Part shown: piece by piece, positions 8,894-16,340 of the stretch
How positions within the stretch are numbered: position 1 is the first letter of the stretch
How the letters are laid out: each line of letters begins with the position of its first letter
Source: Oscillospiraceae bacterium
GTDB lineage: Bacteria; Bacillota; Clostridia; Oscillospirales; Oscillospiraceae
Assembly: GCA_017458335.1 (NCBI GenBank)
Contig: JAFTFT010000042.1
Location: 1 to 55,994, forward strand
Direction of reading: 5' to 3'
Length of the DNA stretch: 55,994 nucleotides
Made by a program: the position numbers and the translations under genes
The notes under the pieces: generated by a model
The model's input: only the letters and a program-made list of their open reading frames with translations
What the model was told of the DNA's origin: nothing
Database searches by the model: none

Positions 8894-10327
8894 ATGGCAA
8901 CATACAACAGAATCACACCTGAAATTGCACAGCAGCTCAGGGCGGTCGTCGGAGAGAGAAGGTTCTTTGCAGGAGAAGACATCGATCCGAACTATTCCCA
9001 TGATGAGATGCCGATTTATGGGAAATATATGCCGGATGCCGCGGTGGATGTGGAGACCACGGAAGAAGTCTCCGAAATCATGAAGATCTGTTCTGCAAAT
9101 AAAATCCCGGTCACCTGCCGCGGCGCCGGAACAGGCCTGGTGGGCGGCTGCGTTCCGCTGGCGGGCGGCCTGGTCCTCTGCACCAGGAGAATGAACAGAA
9201 TTCTGGAATACGATATGGACAACCTGGTGGTGCGCATCCAGCCCGGTGTTCTGCTGAAGGATCTGGCGGCGGATGCCCTGACCCACGGGCTGATGTACCC
9301 GCCTGATCCCGGCGAGAAGACCGCCACCGTCGGAGGAAACATCTCCACCAACGCGGGCGGTATGCGTGCCGTCAAGTACGGCGTCACCCGGGACTATGTG
9401 CTGGCGCTGACCGTCGTGCTGGCGGACGGAAGAATCATCGAACTGGGCAAATCGGTCTGCAAGACCAGTTCCGGCTACAGCCTGCTGCACCTGATGATCG
9501 GGTCGGAAGGAACGCTCGGCATTATCACGGAGATGACCATGAAGCTGATTCCGAATCCCGTCTGCGACATCTCCTGTCTGGTGCCGTTCCGGGATGTGGA
9601 GAGCTGCATCCACTTTGTTCCGAAAATCAAGATGGCAAACCTCGACCGTCAGTCCATTGAGTTCATGGATGCGGATATCGTGACGTCTTCCGCGGCCTTC
9701 ACCGGCAACCCCATCTTCCCGGAGACCGTGAACAACGAGGACGTGGGCGCCTCGGTGCTGGTCACCTTCGTCGGCAGCGACGAGGACGAGCTGGATCAGA
9801 AGCTGATCCGCCTCGGAAAGATTGCGGAAGAGGCCGGCGCACTGGATGTACTGGTGGTGGCAACCACCGCGACCAAGAAAGCTGCCTGGTCCGCCCGCTC
9901 CAGCTTCCTTACGGCGATTGAAGCGGATACGAAACTCATCGATGAGATGGACGTCGTGGTCCCGGTGGACAAGATTCCGGCCTTCCTCATCTATATCCGC
10001 AGACTGGGCGAAGAAGGCGGTATTCGGATCCGCAACTTCGGCCATGCCGGCGACGGGAACCTGCACATCTACTGCTGCTCCAATGACCTGGAGGAGGAAG
10101 AATTCAAGAAGCGGGTCAAAATCATCATGGACAAGGCCTATGCCAAGTGCGCCGAGCTGGAAGGCCAGGTCTCCGGCGAACACTCCATCGGACACGCCAA
10201 GATGGTATATCTGAAAGAGTCGGTCGGAGAAGATGTTTTCAGACTCATGGGAGAGATCAAGAAGGTGTTTGACCCGGATCATATCCTCAATCCCGGCAAA
10301 GTCTGTGATGAAAGCTTAGCCGGCTGA
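8894..10327 (+). CDS. FAD-linked 2-hydroxyacid dehydrogenase (D-lactate/glycolate type, GlcD-like)
   Basis: A 477-residue protein with an N-terminal PCMH-type FAD-binding domain (GAGTGLVGGCVP near residue 75) and a C-terminal FAD-oxidase domain carrying the metal and substrate motifs GHAGDGNLHIY and GEHSIGHAK. It oxidises D-lactate or a related 2-hydroxy acid. Because etfB and etfA follow at once, its electrons should go to the electron-transferring flavoprotein, as in the lactate dehydrogenase/Etf complexes of anaerobes that couple lactate oxidation by NAD to ferredoxin oxidation. The ATG at 8894 was chosen because GGAGGG lies just before it; an in-frame ATG at 8882 has no usable ribosome site. 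Confidence 0.92.
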   Translation: MATYNRITPEIAQQLRAVVGERRFFAGEDIDPNYSHDEMPIYGKYMPDAAVDVETTEEVSEIMKICSANKIPVTCRGAGTGLVGGCVPLAGGLVLCTRRMNRILEYDMDNLVVRIQPGVLLKDLAADALTHGLMYPPDPGEKTATVGGNISTNAGGMRAVKYGVTRDYVLALTVVLADGRIIELGKSVCKTSSGYSLLHLMIGSEGTLGIITEMTMKLIPNPVCDISCLVPFRDVESCIHFVPKIKMANLDRQSIEFMDADIVTSSAAFTGNPIFPETVNNEDVGASVLVTFVGSDEDELDQKLIRLGKIAEEAGALDVLVVATTATKKAAWSARSSFLTAIEADTKLIDEMDVVVPVDKIPAFLIYIRRLGEEGGIRIRNFGHAGDGNLHIYCCSNDLEEEEFKKRVKIIMDKAYAKCAELEGQVSGEHSIGHAKMVYLKESVGEDVFRLMGEIKKVFDPDHILNPGKVCDESLAG

Positions 10328-10339
10328 AAGGAGCGAGAG

Positions 10340-11134
10340 ATGCTGAACATACTTGTCTGTGTCAAACAGATTCCGGATATTGACCTGGTCAGGATGGACC
10401 CGGAAACCGGCAATCTGGTTCGCGCCGGTGTTCCCACACTGACCAACCCGCTGGATCTCAACGCCCTGGAAGCGGCCGTTCAGGTCAAGGAAAAATACGG
10501 CGGAGAGATCACGCTCATCACCATGGGGCCGCCGATGGCGGAGAGCACCCTGCGGGAATGCCTGTCCGTGGGCGGGGATAAGGCGGTTCTGATCTCCGGG
10601 CGTCCTTTCGGCGGCGCGGATACCCTCTCTACCAGCTACTCCATCGTCAAGGCGGCCGATATGGAAGGACAGTTCGATCTGATCTTCTGCGGAAAGGAGT
10701 CTCAGGACGGGGCCACCGGACAGATGGCATCCCAGCTGGCCGAGCGCTTCGATGCGTCCCAGATCTCCTGCTGCTGCAGCATCGACGAGATCGCGGACGG
10801 TAAAATCCGCGCGACACGCACGCTGGAAAGCGGCAAGGAGATCGTCGAAGCGACGCTTCCGTGCCTGATCACCGTGGAGAAAGACAATTTCTACGGACGG
10901 CTGCCAAATCTGAAAGCCTATCTCGCCTCCAAGAAGGCGGAGATTACGACCTATACGGAGAACAACATCGACGGCCTGGATCCGGAGAAGATCGGCGTCC
11001 CCGGCTCCGGCACCATCGTGCCGAAGATCTACCCGCCCGAGCTGCCGGAACCCGGCCAGATCATCCGGACCGGCAGCCCGAAGACCGACGTCGACGAGCT
11101 TCTGAAGCTTCTGGCGGAAAAAGATGCGATCTGA
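10340..11134 (+). CDS. etfB: Electron transfer flavoprotein beta subunit
   Basis: A 264-residue Etf beta subunit. It shows the N-terminal VCVKQIPD, the LNALEAAVQVKE stretch, GKESQDGATGQM and the late GRLPNLKAYLASKK segment. In bifurcating Etfs this subunit binds the FAD that exchanges electrons with NADH. It lies 12 bases behind the dehydrogenase gene, with GAAAGGAG as ribosome site, and 13 bases before etfA. It should form a complex with EtfA and the GlcD-like dehydrogenase. Confidence 0.95.
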   Translation: MLNILVCVKQIPDIDLVRMDPETGNLVRAGVPTLTNPLDLNALEAAVQVKEKYGGEITLITMGPPMAESTLRECLSVGGDKAVLISGRPFGGADTLSTSYSIVKAADMEGQFDLIFCGKESQDGATGQMASQLAERFDASQISCCCSIDEIADGKIRATRTLESGKEIVEATLPCLITVEKDNFYGRLPNLKAYLASKKAEITTYTENNIDGLDPEKIGVPGSGTIVPKIYPPELPEPGQIIRTGSPKTDVDELLKLLAEKDAI

Positions 11135-11147
11135 GGAGGTGGTGCAG

Positions 11148-12155
11148 ATGCAGAAATCCGATTACAGGAACATGTGGGTGTATATCGAGCACGACGGTGT
11201 GACCGCGGCGCCGGTGGGCCTGGAGCTGTGCTGTGAACTGCGAAAGCTCTGCGACACCACGGGAGACCGGCTCTATGCCGTGATCCTCGGGGAACTTCCC
11301 GCAGCAGAGGTGGAAAAGGTGAAGGCGTGCGGCATTGACGGAATTATTTACGTCAGCGGCACCGGGTACGAGTACTTCAATACCGATGCCTATGCCAACG
11401 CCTTCACGGTGCTCTCCCGCAAGTATCTTCCCTCCGCCATTTTTGTGGGCGGTACCATCAACGGCCGTGATTTTGCACCGCGCTTCGCGGTACAGCTGGA
11501 GACCGGCTGTACCTCTGATGCGATGCAGCTGGAGTATGACCCCGCGACAGGGGATATCCAGTTCATCGAGCCGGCTGTCGGCGGCAAAATCATGGCGGTG
11601 ATTACGGTTCCGGTTCTGCGGCCCCAGGTAGGCACCATCCGCCCGGGGACCTTCAAGTACGCCCCTGCAGGGAAAAAAGAGGAGATCGAGGAGATCCGTG
11701 AGGAGATCAGCTTTGACCCGGAAGCAATCCGCTGTAGGCACATCGACTTCATCCCGGATGAGGTCGACCCGGAGATGGACATCGCCAACGCCGACTGCAT
11801 CATCTGTGTGGGCAATGGTCTGAAGGATGCCGAACACCTGGAGCGCTACCGCACCCTGGCCAGGCTCCTGGGCGGCAAGATCGGCTGCACCAGACCGCTC
11901 TATGACCGGGGAATCCTGCCCTATAAGCTGCAGATCGGCCAGTCCGGCGTTATGGTGAAGACGAAACTCTATCTGAGCTTCGGCGTCTCCGGAGCGGTGA
12001 ATCATACGGCGGGTGTGGATACGGATGTATTCGTCGCCGTCGATAAAAACCCGGATGCCCAGATCTTCAACTACTGCGACTACGGCATCGTGGGAGACAT
12101 GGACGAAGTGTGCGACGAGATGATCGACCAGCTCCGGGCGGCCGGGAGAGCCTGA
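11148..12155 (+). CDS. etfA: Electron transfer flavoprotein alpha subunit
   Basis: A 335-residue Etf alpha subunit. The C-terminal FAD-binding domain has CTRPLYDRG, LQIGQSGVMVKTKLYLSFG and GVSGAVNHTAG; the N-terminal domain is the usual alpha/beta fold. It lacks the ferredoxin-like 2[4Fe-4S] extension found on some EtfA proteins of lactate-oxidising acetogens, so if the complex bifurcates, ferredoxin must dock directly (inference). The ATG at 11148 is preceded by AGGAGGT at seven bases. It is the last gene of the operon, with a terminator 71 bases downstream. Confidence 0.95.
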   Translation: MQKSDYRNMWVYIEHDGVTAAPVGLELCCELRKLCDTTGDRLYAVILGELPAAEVEKVKACGIDGIIYVSGTGYEYFNTDAYANAFTVLSRKYLPSAIFVGGTINGRDFAPRFAVQLETGCTSDAMQLEYDPATGDIQFIEPAVGGKIMAVITVPVLRPQVGTIRPGTFKYAPAGKKEEIEEIREEISFDPEAIRCRHIDFIPDEVDPEMDIANADCIICVGNGLKDAEHLERYRTLARLLGGKIGCTRPLYDRGILPYKLQIGQSGVMVKTKLYLSFGVSGAVNHTAGVDTDVFVAVDKNPDAQIFNYCDYGIVGDMDEVCDEMIDQLRAAGRA

Positions 12156-12226
12156 GCCGGAAAAAGGACGCAGCGTCTCAAACGCTGTTTCAGGTCACTC
12201 AGATCACGCCTCTATGACAGGGGAAT

Positions 12227-12266
12227 AAAATGATCCCTTCAGGGTAAGTCCTGAGGGGATCATTTT
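12227..12266. terminator. Bidirectional terminator between etfA and the formate channel gene
   Basis: AAAA, a 13-bp stem (12231-12243 with 12250-12262, one wobble pair), a GTAAGT loop and TTTT. It stands between convergent genes and can serve both. Confidence 0.85.
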
Positions 12267-12336
12267 GCCCAGGTGGAAAGATGACTGTCGTGTGACATGC
12301 ACAACGGAAAGTGCAGAAAACGGTCAAAGGAAGCTG

Positions 12337-12963
12337 TTACGGTGCTGAGCGGACGATCCGGTGCAGCGTGGCGAAAAGAACACCGCCCACTGCATTGCCG
12401 AGAGAAATGACCAGGATGGAAAGAATTGCCCGACCGCTCCAGAGACCGGCCATCCAGAAGTAGAACATGTCGGCCACACAGTGCTCTGTCCCGCAGAGAA
12501 TGAACACCATCACGCCGAAGAAGAGGGAGAGATATTTGCCAAGCTCATGGGGATTGCTTTTATACCCCTCGACGGCAATGTAGATGAAGATGTTGCAGAG
12601 CACACCGAGAAAAAACAGGCTGAGAAGACTGTCATTCAGTTTGATCTGACAGAGGGAAATCGCCTTTTCGTGTACTGCAGGCCCGATCCGGGTCAGAGCG
12701 GCGCAGCCGGCGGTAAGCCCGGTGCCGATCAGATTTCCGAGCCAGATGACAGGGAGATCAAAGGCATAGTTCCGATCATTCTGGAGCGCGTAGCAGACTT
12801 TCCCGGTGAAGAGATGGAAACCAAAGGTGCAGATGACGAAGAGGCCGATGGTGAAGGCGGCCGCGCCGATCACCTTGTTGTCGACCGACAGAAAAACAAT
12901 ACCGCCGAAGCCGACACAGAGACCGGCCAGAACAGCAGAAAGCAATATTTTGGCTCTTTTCAT
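12337..12963 (-). CDS. focA: Formate/nitrite transporter family channel (short form)
   Basis: A 208-residue membrane protein of the FNT family with six hydrophobic segments. The conserved GFHLFTGK loop is present early and CGTEHCVADMFYF with its central His late. It is shorter than the usual 250-290 residues, mostly at the N-terminus. FNT proteins pass formate, nitrite, lactate or hydrosulfide. Formate is the natural guess because this is the last gene of a folate one-carbon operon and formate-tetrahydrofolate ligase is encoded nearby. The start ATG overlaps the fchA stop as ATGA, so the two are translationally coupled. The gene symbol is used by context, not by proof of substrate. Confidence 0.85.
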   Translation of the reverse strand: MKRAKILLSAVLAGLCVGFGGIVFLSVDNKVIGAAAFTIGLFVICTFGFHLFTGKVCYALQNDRNYAFDLPVIWLGNLIGTGLTAGCAALTRIGPAVHEKAISLCQIKLNDSLLSLFFLGVLCNIFIYIAVEGYKSNPHELGKYLSLFFGVMVFILCGTEHCVADMFYFWMAGLWSGRAILSILVISLGNAVGGVLFATLHRIVRSAP

Positions 12964-13592
12964 TTCGGACTCCTCAGATGGTTCATCACAGAATCGGAGA
13001 CGGCCTGGGCACGGGGAAGGTGTTCTTCCAGCATTGCCTGGGCCCTCGTGCTCAGGTTTTTCGCTTCCGTGCTGTCAGGAAGCATCCGGGTATTGACGAA
13101 GACATTCAAGGCGGCGGATTCCAGGGCACAGCGTGCGGCGAGGGCAGCGCAGCCCACATCCGAGAGCAGAAGCACACTGCACTTCCCGCGCAGTTCTTCC
13201 AGAATGGTGATCAGCCTGCAGCAGCACTCCATCATCTCGAAAGGCGCCCGGCAGGCGTTCAGCGTGGCGGTTTCCAGCTGCTCTGCATACCCGGGCGTGC
13301 TCTTGTCCAGCGAGTAGACCCGGGAGAGCGGCTCGAAGGCGGCGGCGTCCTCGTCCATCAGCGCAAGAAGCCGTAAGCGGAGCCGATCGGCCTCTGCAAT
13401 GATCCGGCGGTGATCCTCTTCAAAGGGGAGGAACTTTTTTTTGCCGATGGTGAGGTTCGCGGCCATGGCGCCGAGGGCGGAGGCCAGAGAACCGATCAGG
13501 GCAGCCGCGCCGCCGCCGCCGGGAACAGGGGCCCTGGAGAAAAGCTGTTCGGAGAAGGCCCTGCAGCTCAGATCGGCCAGAGAATCAGACAT
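12960..13592 (-). CDS. fchA: Methenyl-THF cyclohydrolase / formimino-THF cyclodeaminase
   Basis: A 210-residue soluble protein of the FTCD_C family. The motif SRAPVPGGGGAAALIGSLA (residues ~19-37) and the ANLTIGKKK stretch identify it. These enzymes open 5,10-methenyl-THF to 10-formyl-THF or release ammonia from formimino-THF. In Clostridia that use formate, FchA is the cyclohydrolase beside Fhs and FolD. Here it may be the only one, because the neighbouring FolD has lost cyclohydrolase residues. The ATG at 13592 has AAAGGA upstream and lies eight bases inside the end of the folC fusion gene; it overlaps focA by ATGA. Confidence 0.92.
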   Translation of the reverse strand: MSDSLADLSCRAFSEQLFSRAPVPGGGGAAALIGSLASALGAMAANLTIGKKKFLPFEEDHRRIIAEADRLRLRLLALMDEDAAAFEPLSRVYSLDKSTPGYAEQLETATLNACRAPFEMMECCCRLITILEELRGKCSVLLLSDVGCAALAARCALESAALNVFVNTRMLPDSTEAKNLSTRAQAMLEEHLPRAQAVSDSVMNHLRSPK

Positions 13593-15393
13593 AAAAATCA
13601 GTCCTTTCTTCGGTGATAACAGCGTCCATCGAGACATCGGATTCTTCCGTGCAGACCGTGTCCAGACGCTGCGCTTCAAAGGCAATGAGAATCCTTACGG
13701 CATTTCGGCACTGCGGGAGAAAGCGGTCGTAATACCCGGCGCCCATCCCGAGCCGCCGGCCGTCTCTGTCGAAAGCGACACAGGGACAGAGCACAAGATC
13801 GATGTCAGCAGGATCAATTACCGTGGACTGCTCCGGAACCGGAACCGGAATGCCGAAGCGGTCGGCCTTCCAGGCCTCTCCCGGCTTCAGAGCAAGCATA
13901 TGGCTGCGGTCGGGACAATAAGGATAGACCAGCGTCTTGCCGTCCCGCTCTGCCTGTTCCGCAAACAGGGACAGGTCCAGCTCGCTGCGAAATGCGCGGA
14001 AGAGGAAAATCGTCACTGCATTGCGGTACGCCTCCAGCACCAGAAGCTTTTCACAGACGAGCCTGGAAGCAGCGGCACGGGATTCGGCAGGGAGGGCGTC
14101 CCGCTCCTTCAGGACGGCAGTGCGCTGTTTCTTCTTAAGCAGACGGGGGAAGAGGGTACGGACATGCCCGGCCAGATAGAGGGAGCCGAAGGCCATCACC
14201 GGTTTCTCATCATCCAGCGCGAGGCGCAGCCCGTCTTCGATGCTTCCGCAGGAGACAGCGGGAAAGCCCATCCCGGAGATCTCCGCGGCGAGGGCATCTG
14301 CCTGCAGTGCCCGGGGGCTGTCCGGCGTGACGCAGATGAAGCGCCTGGCAAAGGGTGTGAGGAACTGCAGGATCCGATGGTAATCCTTATCGGCAAGAAC
14401 ACCGATCAGGAAGGTGAGTTTCTGACCGGGGAGATAGTCTTCCAGATTTCGTGCCAGCGCTTCCGCACACTGGGGATTGTGGCCTCCGTCGAGAATGAAA
14501 AGCGGATTCCGCCACAGGATTTCAAAGCGGGCAGGCCAGCGGACATCCCGGAGCCCCGAGAAGACGGCTTCCTCCGGAACGGTCCAGCCGCGGCCGCGAA
14601 GCGCTTCGACCGTCTCCAGTACGACAGCGGCGTTGCGCAGCTGATGGGCGCCGAGAAGAGAGAGCATATACTCCTGTCCCTTCCAGGAAAAGCGCTGACC
14701 GTTCAGATCATGGCCGAGATTCTGCAGATCGCGCTCGCGGGAGATCCGATACGGAACCACATGCTCCCGGCAGAGCCGCCGCAGGGTTTCCATAGCCTCC
14801 GCGTCTGAGTCATACAGCACCGCGGTGCAGCCGGGCTTGATGATGCCGCCCTTGGCTTCGGCGATCAAAGAGAGGGTATCTCCGAGATATTCGGTGTGCT
14901 CCAGGCCGAGATTGGTGATGACGGCAACTTCGGGGCAGTCGATGACGTTGGTGGAATCCAGCGCGCCGCCCATCCCGACTTCCAGCACCACGATGTCGCA
15001 GCGCTCTTCCAGGAAGTACTGCATGGCGACGGCGGTTACCAGCTCAAACTGGCTGGGGTGGTCCTCCATGGCGTCGGCATGAATCCGAACCTGCTCCGTA
15101 ATCCGGGCGAGGTCATCCCCGGGAATATTCCGACCGTTTACCCGCATGCGTTCACAGAAGTCCTGAATGTAGGGAGACGTGTAAAGCCCGGTCCGATATC
15201 CGGCGGCACGCAGAATCGCGTCCAGCATGGCACAGGTGGAGCCCTTGCCGTTGCTGCCGGCAACATGGATAAATTTCAGCTGTTTCTGAGGGTCGCCGAT
15301 GGCATGTAAAAGTGCACGCGTCCTGCCAAGGCCGAGACGCGTGGTGCTCCAGGTATAGTTTTCGATGTATGCAATGGCTTCCTGCGGAGTCAT
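13585..15393 (-). CDS. folC: Fusion: folylpolyglutamate synthase + 5-formyl-THF cyclo-ligase
   Basis: A 602-residue bifunctional protein. Residues 1-~418 are FolC, which adds glutamate to folates and may act on dihydropteroate; the P-loop AGSNGKGST is at 45-53, and GMGGALDSTN and LDGGHNPQCAEAL are also present. Residues ~421-602 are 5-formyltetrahydrofolate cyclo-ligase, with the signature GMGAGYYDRF at 549-558 and the charged N-terminal helix expected for the start of a free enzyme. The cyclo-ligase salvages 5-formyl-THF to methenyl-THF using ATP. The frame is continuous with no stop or slip at the join. The gene overlaps folT by ATGA and fchA by eight bases. Confidence 0.92.
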   Translation of the reverse strand: MTPQEAIAYIENYTWSTTRLGLGRTRALLHAIGDPQKQLKFIHVAGSNGKGSTCAMLDAILRAAGYRTGLYTSPYIQDFCERMRVNGRNIPGDDLARITEQVRIHADAMEDHPSQFELVTAVAMQYFLEERCDIVVLEVGMGGALDSTNVIDCPEVAVITNLGLEHTEYLGDTLSLIAEAKGGIIKPGCTAVLYDSDAEAMETLRRLCREHVVPYRISRERDLQNLGHDLNGQRFSWKGQEYMLSLLGAHQLRNAAVVLETVEALRGRGWTVPEEAVFSGLRDVRWPARFEILWRNPLFILDGGHNPQCAEALARNLEDYLPGQKLTFLIGVLADKDYHRILQFLTPFARRFICVTPDSPRALQADALAAEISGMGFPAVSCGSIEDGLRLALDDEKPVMAFGSLYLAGHVRTLFPRLLKKKQRTAVLKERDALPAESRAAASRLVCEKLLVLEAYRNAVTIFLFRAFRSELDLSLFAEQAERDGKTLVYPYCPDRSHMLALKPGEAWKADRFGIPVPVPEQSTVIDPADIDLVLCPCVAFDRDGRRLGMGAGYYDRFLPQCRNAVRILIAFEAQRLDTVCTEESDVSMDAVITEERTDFYV

Positions 15394-15905
15394 GAGGCAG
15401 ATACCTTCTTCCCATAGCGGTTCAGAATCGGAACCATGAGCTGAATGCAGATCAGTTGAACGACGGTGAGGAGAATACACTGGAACACGCGCGTGGCCAG
15501 AAGGGGAACATAGGGGGACCCGTAGAGCACGGAGATCCAGAACGTATTCAGAAACAGCCCGAGAATAAACTGATTGATGCCGACGGCGGCAAGCCCCTGA
15601 AGCCAGCTCTGTTTTTTGTACAGAAACAGCCCAAAAACGACACCCATCAGAAAACTCGACAGGGTGAAACCCGGGAAGTAGGCGCCGATGGGGAAGAGAA
15701 GCGCACCGATGAAATCAGAGAGGGCGCCGACGATGCCTCCCGCCAGCGGGCCGTAAAGAACAGCGGCGATCACCACCGGAATGAAGCCGAAGCCGATCTT
15801 GATGTTCCAGGCGTTGACGGAGAGAAAACGGGACAGAATAACCTCAATGGCGATGAGCATGGCGAGGGTGGTGAGGGTGCGGGTGGAAAACTTCTGCTTG
15901 GACAT
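15390..15905 (-). CDS. folT: ECF transporter S component, folate-specific
   Basis: A 171-residue membrane protein with about six hydrophobic segments, the usual size for ECF substrate-binding (S) subunits. Early it has RTLTTLAMLIAIEVILSRF and NIKIGFGFIPVVIAA; the latter resembles FolT proteins. It binds folate outside the cell and needs the shared EcfAAT module, which is not in this window. The folate assignment rests on family resemblance together with a THF riboswitch directly upstream and folate genes downstream. The ribosome site AAAGGAG lies in the 3' arm of a 12-bp hairpin, so translation can be shut off. Confidence 0.9.
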   Translation of the reverse strand: MSKQKFSTRTLTTLAMLIAIEVILSRFLSVNAWNIKIGFGFIPVVIAAVLYGPLAGGIVGALSDFIGALLFPIGAYFPGFTLSSFLMGVVFGLFLYKKQSWLQGLAAVGINQFILGLFLNTFWISVLYGSPYVPLLATRVFQCILLTVVQLICIQLMVPILNRYGKKVSAS

Positions 15906-15908
15906 ATG

Positions 15909-15947
15909 ACAGCTCCTTTCATGACGGAGCGCCACGAAAGGAGCTGT
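15909..15947 (-). promoter_or_regulatory. Hairpin that hides the folT ribosome site
   Basis: A perfect 12-bp stem (15909-15920 with 15936-15947) around a 15-base loop, directly between the THF riboswitch and the folT start. On the minus strand the 3' arm reads GAAAGGAGCTGT and contains the Shine-Dalgarno sequence. It is the probable expression platform, acting on translation initiation. Confidence 0.75.
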
Positions 15948-15969
15948 TGGGGACAGGATTCCTCCGGTG

Positions 15970-16062
15970 GCAGCGGATGCGAACAAGCATCGCGCACAGA
16001 ACTGTGCTTCGTCCGGCGGCGACCTCCCATCCGCCGGCACTTAACGCGCTTGTTCTACTCTG
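15970..16062 (-). ncRNA. THF (tetrahydrofolate) riboswitch
   Basis: Read on the minus strand, the segment follows the known THF aptamer in order: AGAGTAGA, then CGCGTTAAGTG, GGATGGGAGGTCGCC, ACGAAGC, GCGCGATGC and TTCGCATCCGCT. The P2-type pairing AACAAGC with GCTTGTT and the inner stem GCCGGCGG with CCGCCGG can be drawn. It lies upstream of folT in a folate operon, as expected. It senses reduced folate and represses folate uptake and the downstream genes, here most likely by occluding the ribosome site. Confidence 0.93.
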
Positions 16063-16306
16063 ACAACAAATACAGGGAAATGACCCAGGCCACCCGCCCG
16101 ATGGGCGGGTGCCGGGAATAAAAGACTTGCCCTACTCTGACAACAAATACAGGGAAATGACCCAGGCCACCCGCCCGATGGGCGGGCGCCGGGAATAAAA
16201 AGACTAGTACTACTCTGACAACAAATACAGGGAAATGACCCAGGCCACCCGCCCGATGGGCGGGTGCCGGGAAAAAAAGACTTGTTCTACTCTGACAACA
16301 AATACA
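16055..16306 (-). repeat. Tandem 77-78 bp repeat in the folT leader (three full units and a partial)
   Basis: Units start at 16055, 16132, 16210 and 16287 (77, 78, 77 bp and about 20 bp). Each full unit carries a 9-bp GC hairpin, CACCCGCCC-GAT-GGGCGGGTG on the plus strand, at 16091-16111, 16168-16188 and 16246-16266; the second has one base change in the right arm. On the transcribed minus strand each unit ends with a copy of the 5' end of the THF aptamer (GTCAGAGTAGnnCnAG). Only the last copy continues into the complete riboswitch. The array fills nearly all the leader between the promoter and the aptamer. Confidence 0.93.
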
Positions 16307-16311
16307 CCATG

Positions 16312-16340
16312 TATATAATGGAAAGCTCAGACTTTGTCAA
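16312..16340 (-). promoter_or_regulatory. Promoter of the folT-folC-fchA-focA operon
   Basis: On the minus strand: TTGACA (16335-16340), a 17-base spacer and TATATA (16312-16317). The -35 box overlaps the folD stop codon. Predicted start is near 16305, giving a leader of about 400 bases. Confidence 0.8.

Noticed and set aside
7799-10282. An 827-codon minus-strand open frame opposite the dehydrogenase genes
   Set aside because: Antisense to two well-supported enzymes; no recognisable domain and no start signal.
12160-12336. A tRNA or small RNA gene between etfA and the formate channel gene
   Set aside because: The only structure is a bidirectional terminator; no cloverleaf or promoter was found.
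15970-16062. The folT leader element as a different riboswitch such as preQ1 or TPP
   Set aside because: The conserved blocks and their order match the THF class, and the downstream genes are all folate genes.
16055-16306. The tandem repeats as a CRISPR array
   Set aside because: The units are contiguous copies of 77-78 bp with no unique spacers, and no cas genes are in the window.
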